Source of the DNA: Saccoglossus kowalevskii
Taxonomy: Eukaryota; Hemichordata; Enteropneusta; Harrimaniidae
Direction of reading: 5' to 3'
DNA length: 11,200 nucleotides
Assembly (NCBI RefSeq): GCF_000003605.2
Contig: NW_003134396.1
Coordinates: forward strand, 10,032-21,231
Under the pieces are notes generated by a model. The model was not told the origin of the DNA. It saw only the letters and a program-made list of their open reading frames with translations, and ran no database searches. Made by a program: the position numbers and the translations under genes. Below are positions 1 through 7,250 of the stretch, piece after piece (the stretch's first letter is position 1; every line of letters begins with the position of its first letter).

Positions 1-369
1 TTTTTCAAACAAATGGAAAGTTTCATAATGTTATGTCTAGGCTACGAGACAAAGCACAGAAAGCACTGTTTAAGATGTACAAAATGCTTTGGATCAGTGG
101 GGAATGTTATTCTGTTAGTCTGGCTAAAAAAAACTATTTAACTCTGTTATCAAACCAACAGCTTTATATGGGGCTGATGTGTGGGGAGGGGTTATGCTAA
201 ACATGTACAAGAGGTCTGGTAAAAATAAATGTACAGTCGACAATTGCAATTTTGAAACAAAACTTTTCTCAGATAAATTAATTGCAGAAAAACTTCACAT
301 TAATTTTTGTAAAAGAGTTATGGGTGTGCACAGGAAAGCATCTAATGACCCGCGGTATAATCCACTCTA
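1..369 (+). mobile_element. Decayed LINE (non-LTR retrotransposon) ORF2 C-terminal fragment
   Basis: This is the end of a reverse-transcriptase polyprotein from a non-LTR retrotransposon. One frame (about 3-147) reads a basic stretch including RLRDKAQKALFKMYKML, typical of the thumb region after the RT palm. The reading then continues in another frame from about 149, where ALYGADVWGG is the near-universal 'LYG.E.W' block. Further on, KLHINFCKRVMGVHRKAS matches the 'FCK.+LGV...+S' block found near the C-terminus of these proteins. The frame change near 145-150 and the stop just after 360 show that it is dead. The palm with its catalytic aspartates would lie to the left of the window. The clade (RTE, CR1 or jockey-like) cannot be assigned from this piece. 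The right boundary is approximate because homology fades after about 364. Confidence 0.8.
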
Positions 370-1414
370 GGCACTCTAGACAAACGAATTACGCTAGCCT
401 TGGATCCAGCCCTTCAGAGCGTTATTTCCAATGCACTTAAGAATGGTCTGGTGTATCGCAACATATTTTTACATACGTAGTCGGCTCAGAATTCTGTGTC
501 ATCACTGATTACCTGTCTCCATGACTTCAGTACATTATCATTGAAACTCACATGTGCTGACTGATTCGTAAGTAAGGCCCGCGCCCAGCCCCCAGGCCGA
601 TGCACTAGTTTCATGAATGCAGAATGAATGAACATAGATCGAGTGTTCCAAAGCGCTTATCCAAGCACGCTGGCGAAACTTGCAGCAAGCGCGAATAATC
701 GCTACAAAATCCTAATTTTCTTTTCAATAAGAGAGCAGGTAGACACATGAATATATATATATCTATAAGACTCGAATATGATTGGTTGTAGTGGCCACAA
801 GGTAAAATAATCTATACGAACCCCACTGAACACAACCCGCTAACGACATAACTGTGCATCAACGAAATTATGCGCCATGATGTCAAATTGAAATTATCAT
901 TATAGTGTAATTTATTTTCTTTCATGATTTCACTCTATTGTCAATGTCAAAGTCGTAAAACAATATCAATAATGTTTTACAAACGTTTTCATTCAGCAAC
1001 GCACACAGGTTGATGTTTGCTTGCACCTCGTACACATTCTACATTGAGTGCACATTTAATCAAGTGTTATACTCAAAGTAGAAATGTCTTCACTTAAAGT
1101 TTACAACATTCATTAGGTTAAATATTGGTAAATATTTAAATGACAGTGACGACCAAACTTTTTTTATCAGCAAAATATAGTAGTTCCAAGTTTTCGGAAA
1201 TAGTTTATTAAAAAACGTAATATAATAAAATTTTACTTCAAATGATAAGAATGTTTTATGTTCAAGAACAGTAGACACAAGCAAGCGATACATAACAATA
1301 CATTACTAGAAACGAGAAGATATGACATGTGTAGCACTCACACACAATCAAATGAGTTTACATTAATATGTTTATTTATAAACTTGTTTTTTATTATTTT
1401 TTAATTATTTACAG
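370..1414. other. Non-coding stretch, no gene recognised
   Basis: No reading frame here looks like protein, and the short frames on both strands have no recognisable motif. A donor-like gtaagt follows a short frame at 570-575, but no hydrophobic signal-peptide exon ends there. A short TA run occurs near 751-762. The promoter and first exon of the collagen gene could lie here or left of the window, and I could not identify either. Confidence 0.5.
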
Positions 1415-1418
1415 ACAG

Positions 1419-1511
1419 ACTTGAATGAACGCAGCAGAGAAGATGACACCAGAGAACACCACCTGAGCAAACGTGACGTCACATGTGATCTCAGCTGGTT
1501 GGCTGAGCACT
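1419..1511 (+). other. Collagen gene exon: N-terminal linker
   Basis: The exon encodes a charged linker including HHLSKRDVTCDLSWLAEH and ends before GTAAGT at 1512. The frame joins the next exon through a split codon (T|CG, Ser). Two acceptors are possible four bases apart (AG at 1413-1414 or 1417-1418). The second makes this boundary phase 1 like the other introns, so I prefer it. There is no in-frame ATG preceded by a signal peptide, so this is not the first coding exon. The Lys-Arg pair could be a processing site, which is inference only. Confidence 0.68.
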
Positions 1512-3149
1512 GTAAGTTATATAATTATATTAACATGAAGTCAGCACACTTTTTTGACAGTCCATACAAAATTTCTGACTACGAGAAATTCATTGGTATA
1601 ATGTTAGTGCAAAAGTGAATACAGTATGGTGAAAGTCGTACTAACACAACAATAAAGAATTTCCGTTTTCGACATTGTAAAAGTCTTTCGTTTTTACTAA
1701 GTAAAATTATATTTACTAAAAGTTATTTTCCTTACATGTATTGTTGAACGTGTAATTGGTAATTATGATAATTGTATTGGTGTGAAATCTTTCATGAATT
1801 ATTCTTAATATATTTTTGAATTTTCTTGACAGAATCAGTTGTTTTCAAGATTTTTTACAAAAGAAAGAAAAGATTTTAGATTGTCGAAAACGGAAAGTCT
1901 CTGTCGTAGTGTTGTAAATATGTGACACTTCTTTTATATGTGAATGTCACGATTGTATTCAACATAACTGAACTAAACATAACTAGATTTTGTTGTTGTG
2001 TTTCTTTCTAGCGTCAATTTTGCGGGGACCCCCTGGACCACAAGGTACTCCTGGAAACAATGGAATTCCTGGAATTCGTAAGTGATGTTAATTGTAATAG
2101 TTCCTGAGTTATCATCGTACAATTCCATTTTCATAAACAATTGTGAAAGACAATCAAATACATTTTACTGGCTCAAGGTGTACATGAATCTGCATTATTA
2201 ATATCAAATATAAATATAAGTAGAGATTTAAATATATTCCATTTTTTGGAATAGCTGGAACACCAGGTACCTCACCTGGTATTGGGTGTCCTAATTCAAG
2301 CAATGACAACGATATCGATGATAGGCCAACAAGTGATGATCGTGCATCAACCAACGTAAATGGAACAGCTGGATCTGTGTATGTGAGATGGGGAAGATCG
2401 ACGTGTGAAGATACTGCTGAATTAGTTTATGAAGGTATGTATAATAGAAGTTTTACAGTTTAATAATTTTCACGACACGTATGGATACGTTTGTATGATT
2501 TTGCATGAATTCGAAAACAACCCTTATGCAAATTTGTCTGTAATCGAATGTCAGGTAATGCTACAACCATTGTGCTCTATGTATTCTCAATAATATGATT
2601 TAACCATAATTATTATATCCAAAATGAGTGAATAAATGTTTTTACAACGAAAGCTCATTCTGCCCACTAGGTGTGATGGGAGGAGCACATTACACTCATA
2701 AAGGTAGTGGTTCTAACTACCAATGTCTGCCAATGAATCCTATATATGACGACGTAGAAAGTGGTACTGGAGGGTCCAGGGCTTTGATGTATGGTACAGA
2801 GTATCAGATGAGCACGTTCAGCCCTTTGTCAGCCTTGCACGATCATGATGCAGTATGTGCAGTGTGCAGAGTTCGTTCTCGTGGTACCGTCTTAATGGTT
2901 CCTGCTCGTAATGAATGCCCGTCAACTGAGTGGACCAGAGAGTATTATGGCTACTTGATGTCCGATTACTTTGACCACCCTTCAAACAAGGAGTTTATCT
3001 GTGTAGACCGTAATCCTGAAGGAAGAGATGGTAGTAACGCAAACCTCAATGGAGCGATGTTGTATCCTGTAGAGGGTCGATGTGGATCACTGCCATGTGG
3101 TCCATATATTGATGGCAATGAATTGACATGTGCCGTGTGTACCATATGA
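1419..3149 (+). CDS. Short-chain collagen (spongin/C4-like) secreted protein, last four exons
   Basis: The proposed coding sequence joins 1419-1511, 2012-2077, 2255-2434 and 2671-3149 and ends at TGA 3147-3149. It gives about 272 residues without a start codon. The splice sites are GTAAGT, GTAAGT and GTATGT donors with AG acceptors. Order of parts: an N-terminal linker with a Lys-Arg pair; Gly-X-Y repeats at about residues 37-60 (eight triplets); an Asp/Ser-rich spacer with two N-glycosylation sequons (NSS, NGT); then a C-terminal domain from about residue 94 starting SVYVRWGRSTC. That domain has paired CAVC motifs, VLMVPARNECPSTEW and RCGSLPCGPY. This architecture is that of the short-chain collagen C4 family first described in sponges and present in many marine invertebrates. 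By family it is an extracellular protein whose short helix probably trimerises; its precise role is unknown. The signal-peptide exon is missing, but the length otherwise suits the family. The reading frame is intact, so it is probably a live gene. Confidence 0.86.
1660..1896. repeat. Inverted-repeat (MITE-like) element inside an intron
   Basis: The 15-base word tttccgttttcgaca at 1660-1674 recurs exactly as its reverse complement at 1882-1896. The pairing continues inward with mismatches (taaaa and tctttc against their complements, to about 1690 and 1865), giving roughly 30-base imperfect arms around an AT-rich core. Looser similarity continues outward, so the true ends may lie beyond these positions. 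No transposase frame is inside. This suits a small non-autonomous DNA transposon in the first visible intron of the collagen gene. I did not find clear target-site duplications. Confidence 0.65.
2012..2077 (+). other. Collagen gene exon: Gly-X-Y repeats
   Basis: This 66-base exon is preceded by a good polypyrimidine acceptor (tttctttctag) and followed by gtaagt. It encodes SSIL then RGPPGPQGTPGNNGIPGI, five complete Gly-X-Y triplets and the start of a sixth. Both borders are phase 1, so skipping it would keep the frame. It differs from classic fibrillar collagen exons, which are 54-base units starting on a whole glycine codon. Confidence 0.85.
2255..2434 (+). other. Collagen gene exon: end of triple helix, spacer, start of C-terminal domain
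   Basis: This 180-base, phase 1-1 exon completes the helix with GTPGTS, after which PGIGCP breaks the repeat. It continues with an acidic, Ser/Asn-rich spacer carrying NSS and NGT sequons and then opens the conserved domain (SVYVRWGRSTC...ELVYE). The donor is gaag|gtatgt. The shared split Gly codon makes a smooth ...VYEGVMGGAHY... join to the next exon, as family members show at this point. Confidence 0.85.
2671..3149 (+). other. Collagen gene last exon: Cys-rich C-terminal domain
   Basis: The exon follows a cccactag acceptor and encodes 159 residues plus a TGA stop. Conserved family blocks are GGAHYTHKGSGSNYQCLP, HDAVCAVCRV, RGTVLMVPARNECPSTEW, YYGYLMSDY, FICVDRNPE, RCGSLPCGPY and the terminal LTCAVCTI. 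It has nine cysteines, consistent with a disulphide-bonded extracellular domain. A reading frame also exists a little upstream of the acceptor (from about 2628), but that stretch is intronic because the upstream exon joins cleanly at 2671. Confidence 0.88.
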
Positions 3150-3353
3150 TATCAATGAATGTATGGGTCAGTTGTTACTAATATTATTCTATGCAGCTAA
3201 TGGAAGATTTATATATTTACATTTATTGTATTCAGAAACTGACAGATTGCCCCATATAAGATTGTGTTTTCTGTGCTGTTCACCTCATTATGTAGTTGTC
3301 ATGTCATAAAAAACAGTTCCAATAACCATTTCTAAAAGAAACCATGATATAAT

Positions 3354-3396
3354 TGTATCCTTGTAACAACTTTTTGTAAGTTGTTACAAGGATACA
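3354..3396. repeat. Perfect 19-bp hairpin, possibly in the collagen 3' UTR
   Basis: The word tgtatccttgtaacaactt (3354-3372) is followed after five bases by its exact reverse complement (3378-3396). The stem is perfect with a 5-base loop, and after one mismatch two more flanking bases pair. It lies 205 bases past the collagen stop codon and upstream of the first clear poly(A) signal, so it may be transcribed in the 3' UTR. It could be an RNA element or a very short palindromic repeat remnant. Confidence 0.85.
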
Positions 3397-3449
3397 TTTT
3401 TTTGTGATTGTTTACAATGTAACGCCCTCAGAGCTCTTTTATATAACAG

Positions 3450-3455
3450 AATAAA
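3450..3455 (+). terminator. Possible poly(A) signal AATAAA for the collagen gene
   Basis: This is the first AATAAA hexamer I see after the stop at 3149, about 300 bases downstream. A T/G-rich stretch (gttatttgttctcgctctcttgttgtt) lies within 30 bases after it, as expected for a cleavage site. A single hexamer in AT-rich DNA is weak evidence. Confidence 0.4.
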
Positions 3456-3608
3456 TAATGTTATTTGTTCTCGCTCTCTTGTTGTTAATAATATCAGTAT
3501 CATCATAGGTAATTAATTAATTGAATAATCACTGATGAGGTTGTTTATCACATTGTAGATATAAAAAGTAATTTACCATGTTTATAAACGAGAGATATCC
3601 ACTCCACT

Positions 3609-3622
3609 CCGCCAGAGGGCGT
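3609..3622 (+). promoter_or_regulatory. CTCF-like motif (low confidence)
   Basis: CCGCCAGAGGGCGT matches 12 of 14 positions of the bilaterian CTCF core as I remember it (CCASYAGRKGGCRS). It lies in a locally GC-richer patch between the collagen gene and the transposon-rich half of the window. Motifs of this kind also occur by chance inside repeats, so binding is only a possibility. Confidence 0.3.
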
Positions 3623-3878
3623 TCATAGAAAGGTGATGAGGGTAGGTGCGGCGAGGTACGGTAGATATGTTTTGGCTAATTACATTCAAGAATTTCATTT
3701 TTCATATATAGTCTTTTTCCCGAATTTTAATAGCTACCAATCTCAACGAAACATGTTTTACCTTAAAATGTAAAAATAAATATGTTTATCACATCTCAAT
3801 GTTACACATGATGTGATCGGTTGAGACTCGGTAACATTACATTGAATAATTAAATAATAACACATGTTTGTGAGGGTG

Positions 3879-3951
3879 ATATCACGATTTGTTGTCTGCC
3901 CAAGGGACAATGGTCATGACTAAAAGTCAAAGGGTAGACAAATCGTGATAT
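3879..3951. repeat. Inverted repeat, probably part of a small DNA-transposon derivative
   Basis: The left arm at 3879-3901 (atatcacgatttg...gtctgccc) and right arm at 3932-3951 (gggtagacaaatcgtgatat) are reverse complements over about 20 bases, with a 3-base insertion and one mismatch. A second nested pair overlaps it: ggacaatggtcat near 3905-3917 against ttgtccgaatgaccat at 3951-3966. No protein is encoded. A weaker 8-bp inverted repeat (aatgttac/gtaacatt) sits at 3799-3838. This looks like a non-autonomous, foldback-prone element whose true ends are not clear. Confidence 0.6.
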
Positions 3952-4125
3952 TGTCCGAATGACCATGTGATATTTACCACATCGAATAAACATTCACCAT
4001 GCACAATCACATCTACCATCTCTCATCTCTCCCACAAAATAACAACATTTATATTTGAAGTATGCAATATTTTATTTTATGTAATATAACAAGTAAGACA
4101 TTACTCATTAACATACATACATTCT

Positions 4126-5296
4126 TTGCTGACAAATTGCGAAATACACACAGTAAATGTCAGGCGATCTGAATCCCATGTGTCCCTAAATTTAGAGAGC
4201 CTCAATACATCAAATGGAATCATAATTTTAAGATCATTTAATAAATGGGCTAAAAGAGAGGATGTTGAGCCGGACACACTGTCAGAATTGGTCAAAGCTG
4301 CTAGGGTGGTGAGTATATTGCCGCATTCACAACCTAAAACGCACTTTAACAGTAGACTAAGTTCTGTATTCAAAGATGCTTAAGCACTTGAATGCCTGTC
4401 CTCAAAATATTGTCTAAAATACTAACATCTGCTTTTTCTACCATCAATAGGTATTTAAAAATACTGTGGTGTTGTATTTTTGTTGAAGTGAAATTAATTA
4501 TACACTGTATGTGGATACTGCAAAATTCCAAAAAACTTTTGGAAAAATTAAAATCACGATCATTTTAAAGTTAATGCAATTAAAACATTTGATTTTGTCA
4601 AACTATACACTACAATACCACACGACGAATTAAAACTGCGTTTGAAACATCTCATTCACCAAAGCCTTCTTTAAAAAGAGTAGTTCTCGTAGATATAAAT
4701 ACATTGTATTAGGCTACAAATGCACCTATTTTGTCACCAACGAAAAGATGCAAAGTCATGCTATACGGAGGAAGACATTGTTAGTATGCTTGAATTCTTA
4801 ATCGAAAACAATATTGAGTTTTGGGGACATATCTTTCAATAAACCATCGGCATTCCCATGGGAACTAATTGTGTCCCCTGCTGGCTGATTTATTTCTTTA
4901 CTCATATGAAGCAGAATAACTTTAAAAAATGGTAAAAGATAAAAAGCACGTTAAGGTACATAAATGATGTACTATGCATCAACAATCCTTCATTGATTAT
5001 CTGTCTAGGATATATGCACCTGAACTATGAAAAAAGAAACAACAGAATCATATACTTCTACATCATATCTTGACATGTATGTGGAATTTGACTGCAAATC
5101 TGACAACAGAAATTATTTCTATTTCGCGATCATTCCACACATTTCCATTAACATTCCACGTGCTCCAGCCTATAGTTTATACATTTCACAATTTGTTCGC
5201 TATGCTAGAGCGTGTAGCACATATACTGAATTTATGAAGCGCCATAGACTTCTCTATTTCAAGCTATTTGTCAGTGTAAGGCCTGCTTATCGCTAA
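4126..5296 (+). mobile_element. Broken Penelope-like retroelement (reverse transcriptase)
   Basis: These are remnants of a reverse transcriptase of the Penelope-like type common in molluscs, in family order. A 5' block holds FNKWAKREDVEPDTLSELVK and ends in VFKDA (4126-4383). The palm follows with IKTFDFVKLYTTIPHDEL (about 4579-4632, RT motif A region), then RRYKYIVLGYKCTYFV in a shifted frame near 4690-4737. TIGIPMGTN (4843-4869), a motif region before the catalytic site, comes next. RYIND at 4954-4968 stands where family members have YIDD. The C-terminal part is an open frame at 5027-5296 with ISQFVRYARACSTY. The element has at least four frame changes and a stop (TAA 4840-4842) where a Gln codon is expected. 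It also has an apparent internal loss between 4383 and 4480. No GIY-YIG endonuclease is visible. It is inactive. The assignment rests on remembered family motifs. Confidence 0.75.
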
Positions 5297-5689
5297 TGAG
5301 GGGGCACCCGCAGAGCTCACATTGGACAGGGGATCCTTTCACTGCTAGTATGGGGTGGAAAAGACAATAGTACTGGAAATGAAATACACATACACCAAAA
5401 TATCGAGTTAAAGATCCTGGCTTTAATACCTCTCAAAATAATTACAAGAAATAAAGCACACAAAAAATGAATAAAGTCACTAAATTAGGGGATTGCTTAG
5501 GGAAGTGTGCATTGGTGATAACTCACAGTTCAAGGATGTAATAAAGGATGAAGTCAATGGATTCTGCAACACAACAACGAAGAAATACAAGAGTCTTGCT
5601 TGCAGAGGAACGCTGCTATTCTTGAGGGCACCGCTGATAGCAGGAGATCGCAGAGCAGTTCATACAAGTCTCACAGAATGATGGTTGTA
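5297..5689. other. Unassigned spacer between two retroelement remnants
   Basis: Similarity to the Penelope-like element stops at 5296. On the minus strand integrase similarity fades below about 5690, with only scraps such as a frame resembling the 'YPEAV' region near 5630-5645. The rest (5297-5480) contains no frame I recognise. The short plus-strand frame at 5493-5681 lies opposite the decayed integrase and has no family features. Confidence 0.4.
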
Positions 5690-6054
5690 GCCTGTATCAC
5701 TTTTCAAACAATATCGTAGCAGAACACACAGGAAAGCAAGTTGAAATGATGGAACAACCAGATCCATAGCTATCATTTGAAAAGGAACATCAATCAAGGG
5801 CATATCGCCTAATTGTACCTTGCTAACACGACTCCTAGGAGTGGTCTTCTGAATAATATCACATGATCTGCAATGTCTAATAACATCATCCTGCATACCA
5901 GGCCAATAACTGAGTTGTTATTCTATATATAAGTCTTCTTGCCATAACTGACTAATGAGCAAGTACTTGATTACGGTAACACAATGGTACACTCGTACTC
6001 TATCATCATGAGGTGACTGAAACTCTCTTTTCATCAGCCCCTTGTTCATCAAAA
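5690..6054 (-). pseudogene. Integrase N-terminal zinc-binding region remnant
   Basis: The frame reads KGLMKREFQSP and a decayed His region, where the expected 'GHLG' is RRLI in one frame. It continues with SYWPGMQDDVIRHCRSCDII, whose C-x2-C (5861-5872) is the second half of the HHCC finger. Then come KTTPRSRVSKVQLGDMPLID and VPFQMIAMDLV, the start of the catalytic core where the first catalytic Asp (DLVGP region) belongs. Beyond about 5740 the similarity degrades, and the later catalytic residues are not found. A TAA stop sits just before SYWPG. Confidence 0.78.
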
Positions 6055-6559
6055 CCTTGCCCGATTGTTACGACCTGTGATCAACTCCTCATCTGTACTC
6101 ACTAACTTTCTAGCACGCTCTAATGTGGAATCAGACTGCTGTGCCTCTCGCACTGCATCCACAGTAAACGGTTTCTTACCACCATTAGTATCAACCTTAC
6201 TATGCAACTCCTTAAACTCATGAATTATAAGCCTACGTAATGGCTTCTTCTCAGCTAAATTCTGAGCCCTAGTCTGTACCACCTGTACGACATCAACACT
6301 ATCATCCTAATTAGAATCACTGGGGGGTTCACAACCACTCCCACTATCTGAAGGCTCTCTTATCTTAACACTTGGAGAACAACCTTTATCTATATAGAGC
6401 ACACTAGTCTGACTACTAGTAGATGTACAGCCTTCATTACCCGAAGGACAACAACCTTCACCACTCGAAGGAGTACTATGTTCACCACCCGAGGGCGAAC
6501 TAACCTCACCATGCCCTACCTCACGAGCTACACCTAGCTTCCAACCAATATCAGGATCC
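6049..6559 (-). pseudogene. Gypsy polyprotein linker between protease and integrase
   Basis: The frame continues from the protease into a hydrophilic linker with three 8-residue repeats (SSPSGGEH, STPSSGEG, CCPSGNEG). After a TAG stop at 6307-6309 comes VVQTRAQNLAEKKPLR and a predicted-helical REAQQSDSTLERARKL. 'VxTRAQ' followed by 'QQ.D.TL' is typical of the region just upstream of the integrase zinc-binding domain in these elements. A one-base shift near 6052 moves the frame into KGLMKREFQSP. Confidence 0.7.
6430..6504 (-). repeat. Three 24-bp tandem units in the gypsy linker
   Basis: On the plus strand the units start at 6433, 6457 and 6481 (ttcattacccgaagga, ttcaccactcgaagga, ttcaccacccgagggc plus 8 bases each). 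In protein they are 8-residue Ser/Pro/Gly/Glu repeats. This is an in-frame minisatellite inside the retrotransposon linker. Confidence 0.75.
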
Positions 6560-6970
6560 TTGGGCTCCCTAGCTCCATTAATATTACCAACAATAAGATC
6601 ATACACTGGGGTCCTTATACACAGTGCCTCGACCTCACCAACATAGAATGGTGTGTATATATATATAGTCTAGCTACTGGGGCTTTCCGACATGTACCAT
6701 CCATCATCACACAGGTACGACTCTCCCCAGTCAATTGACTATCCTCTACCAACTATCTACATACTACAACCTAACTACACCCACTATCACGAAGGACCTA
6801 TACCTCAGTATTGTCATTAAAGCCTTGAACAACAGGCATATCACTCGCCATCCTATTAGCTGGTGTGACAGTGGCAACACTAATAATTGACAGATCATGA
6901 CCACATTTCAACTCAACTTTATCTCGTCCCTGTAAACACGGATGCCTACTTGCATCTGTGACTTCATAAA
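6560..6970 (-). pseudogene. Retropepsin (aspartic protease) remnant
   Basis: The minus strand shows a Cys-containing gag tail (LKCGHDLSI), then MPVVQGF (6819-6839) and VLRDSGCS with the DSG active-site triplet at 6780-6788. It continues with CVMMDGTCRKAPVA and then, in a shifted frame, TPFYVGEVEALC and the flap/C-terminal YDLIVGNINGAR. DSG stands in place of the commoner DTG, which is acceptable in the family. Three in-frame TAG stops (6798-6800, 6771-6773, 6753-6755) and a TA-repeat frameshift at 6656-6667 destroy it. Confidence 0.75.
6656..6667. repeat. (TA)6 run inside the protease remnant
   Basis: Twelve bases of TA repeat lie where the protease should read a short 'Y-I-D-T-P' block. The frame upstream and downstream differs, so repeat expansion probably caused the shift. 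Confidence 0.7.
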
Positions 6971-7250
6971 CTACACATGTAGCACTGACTTCCTGCGAAT
7001 CATTACTATTCTGACTTGTGTTCTAGGACTGTTCTTTCTGAATCTGACTACCACTTGATTTTTACCACCTGTCTGTCTACCTGCATCTCTAAACTTATCA
7101 GCTAATTCAGCCATTTCTTTAACTGACTTGGGTGACCTTTCACCTATGAAAATATACAACTCATTACCAAAAGTACTCATCAATTGATCTCTCATCACTA
7201 AGACCTTAGCGCCATCAAAATTCCTATCAACTTTTATTATTCTAATAGTT
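6971..7250 (-). pseudogene. gag remnant, SCAN-like capsid C-terminal region
   Basis: The frame (from about 7250 to 6971 on the minus strand) reads RNFDGAKVLVMRDQLMSTF, then ELYIFIGERSPKSVKEMAEL, then a basic tail. The spacing of L-V-x-R-D/E-Q-L...ELxxFIxERxPKSxxEMxELA follows the pattern of the vertebrate SCAN domain and of gypsy capsids related to it, which mediate capsid dimerisation. The upstream half of gag is absent. A frame change near 7040-7080 and a TAG stop precede the junction with the protease. Confidence 0.72.

Larger units (their letters stand above)
5690..7250 (-). mobile_element. Broken Ty3/gypsy retrotransposon, Gmr1-like order (gag-PR-linker-IN)
   Basis: Read on the minus strand, the order is a SCAN-like gag capsid piece, a Cys-containing gag tail, retropepsin, a low-complexity linker, the integrase zinc-binding region and the first part of the integrase core. 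The pieces follow each other with only small indels. Many stops and frameshifts make it inactive. No reverse transcriptase or RNase H lies between protease and integrase. In most Ty3/gypsy elements these precede integrase, whereas in the Gmr1-like group integrase comes first. The remainder of integrase and any RT would lie below 5690, where the window instead has unrelated DNA, so the element is truncated. No LTR was recognised. Confidence 0.78.

Noticed and set aside
1090-1293. Minus-strand open frame of 67 codons
   Set aside because: AT-rich, low-complexity Phe/Tyr/Leu/Lys composition, no motif, and no splice or start context. Chance frame.
2154-2354. Minus-strand frame overlapping the collagen spacer exon
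   Set aside because: It is antisense to a well-supported exon and runs into intron sequence. Shadow frame.
2628-2670. Possible earlier start of the last collagen exon at 2628
   Set aside because: The acceptor ag at 2669-2670 joins exactly in phase to the upstream exon and gives the family's VYEGxxGG..HY block, so the upstream codons are intronic.
3354-3396. Histone-type 3' stem-loop or bacterial terminator
   Set aside because: The stem is far longer than the 6-bp histone stem, its sequence differs, and the setting is a spliced animal gene, so neither model fits.
4101-4373. Minus-strand 90-codon frame
   Set aside because: Antisense to the Penelope-like 5' block, whose plus-strand motifs (WAKREDVE, DTLSELVK, VFKDA) are recognisable.
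5493-5681. Plus-strand 62-codon frame
   Set aside because: Lies opposite decayed integrase sequence and has no domain features.
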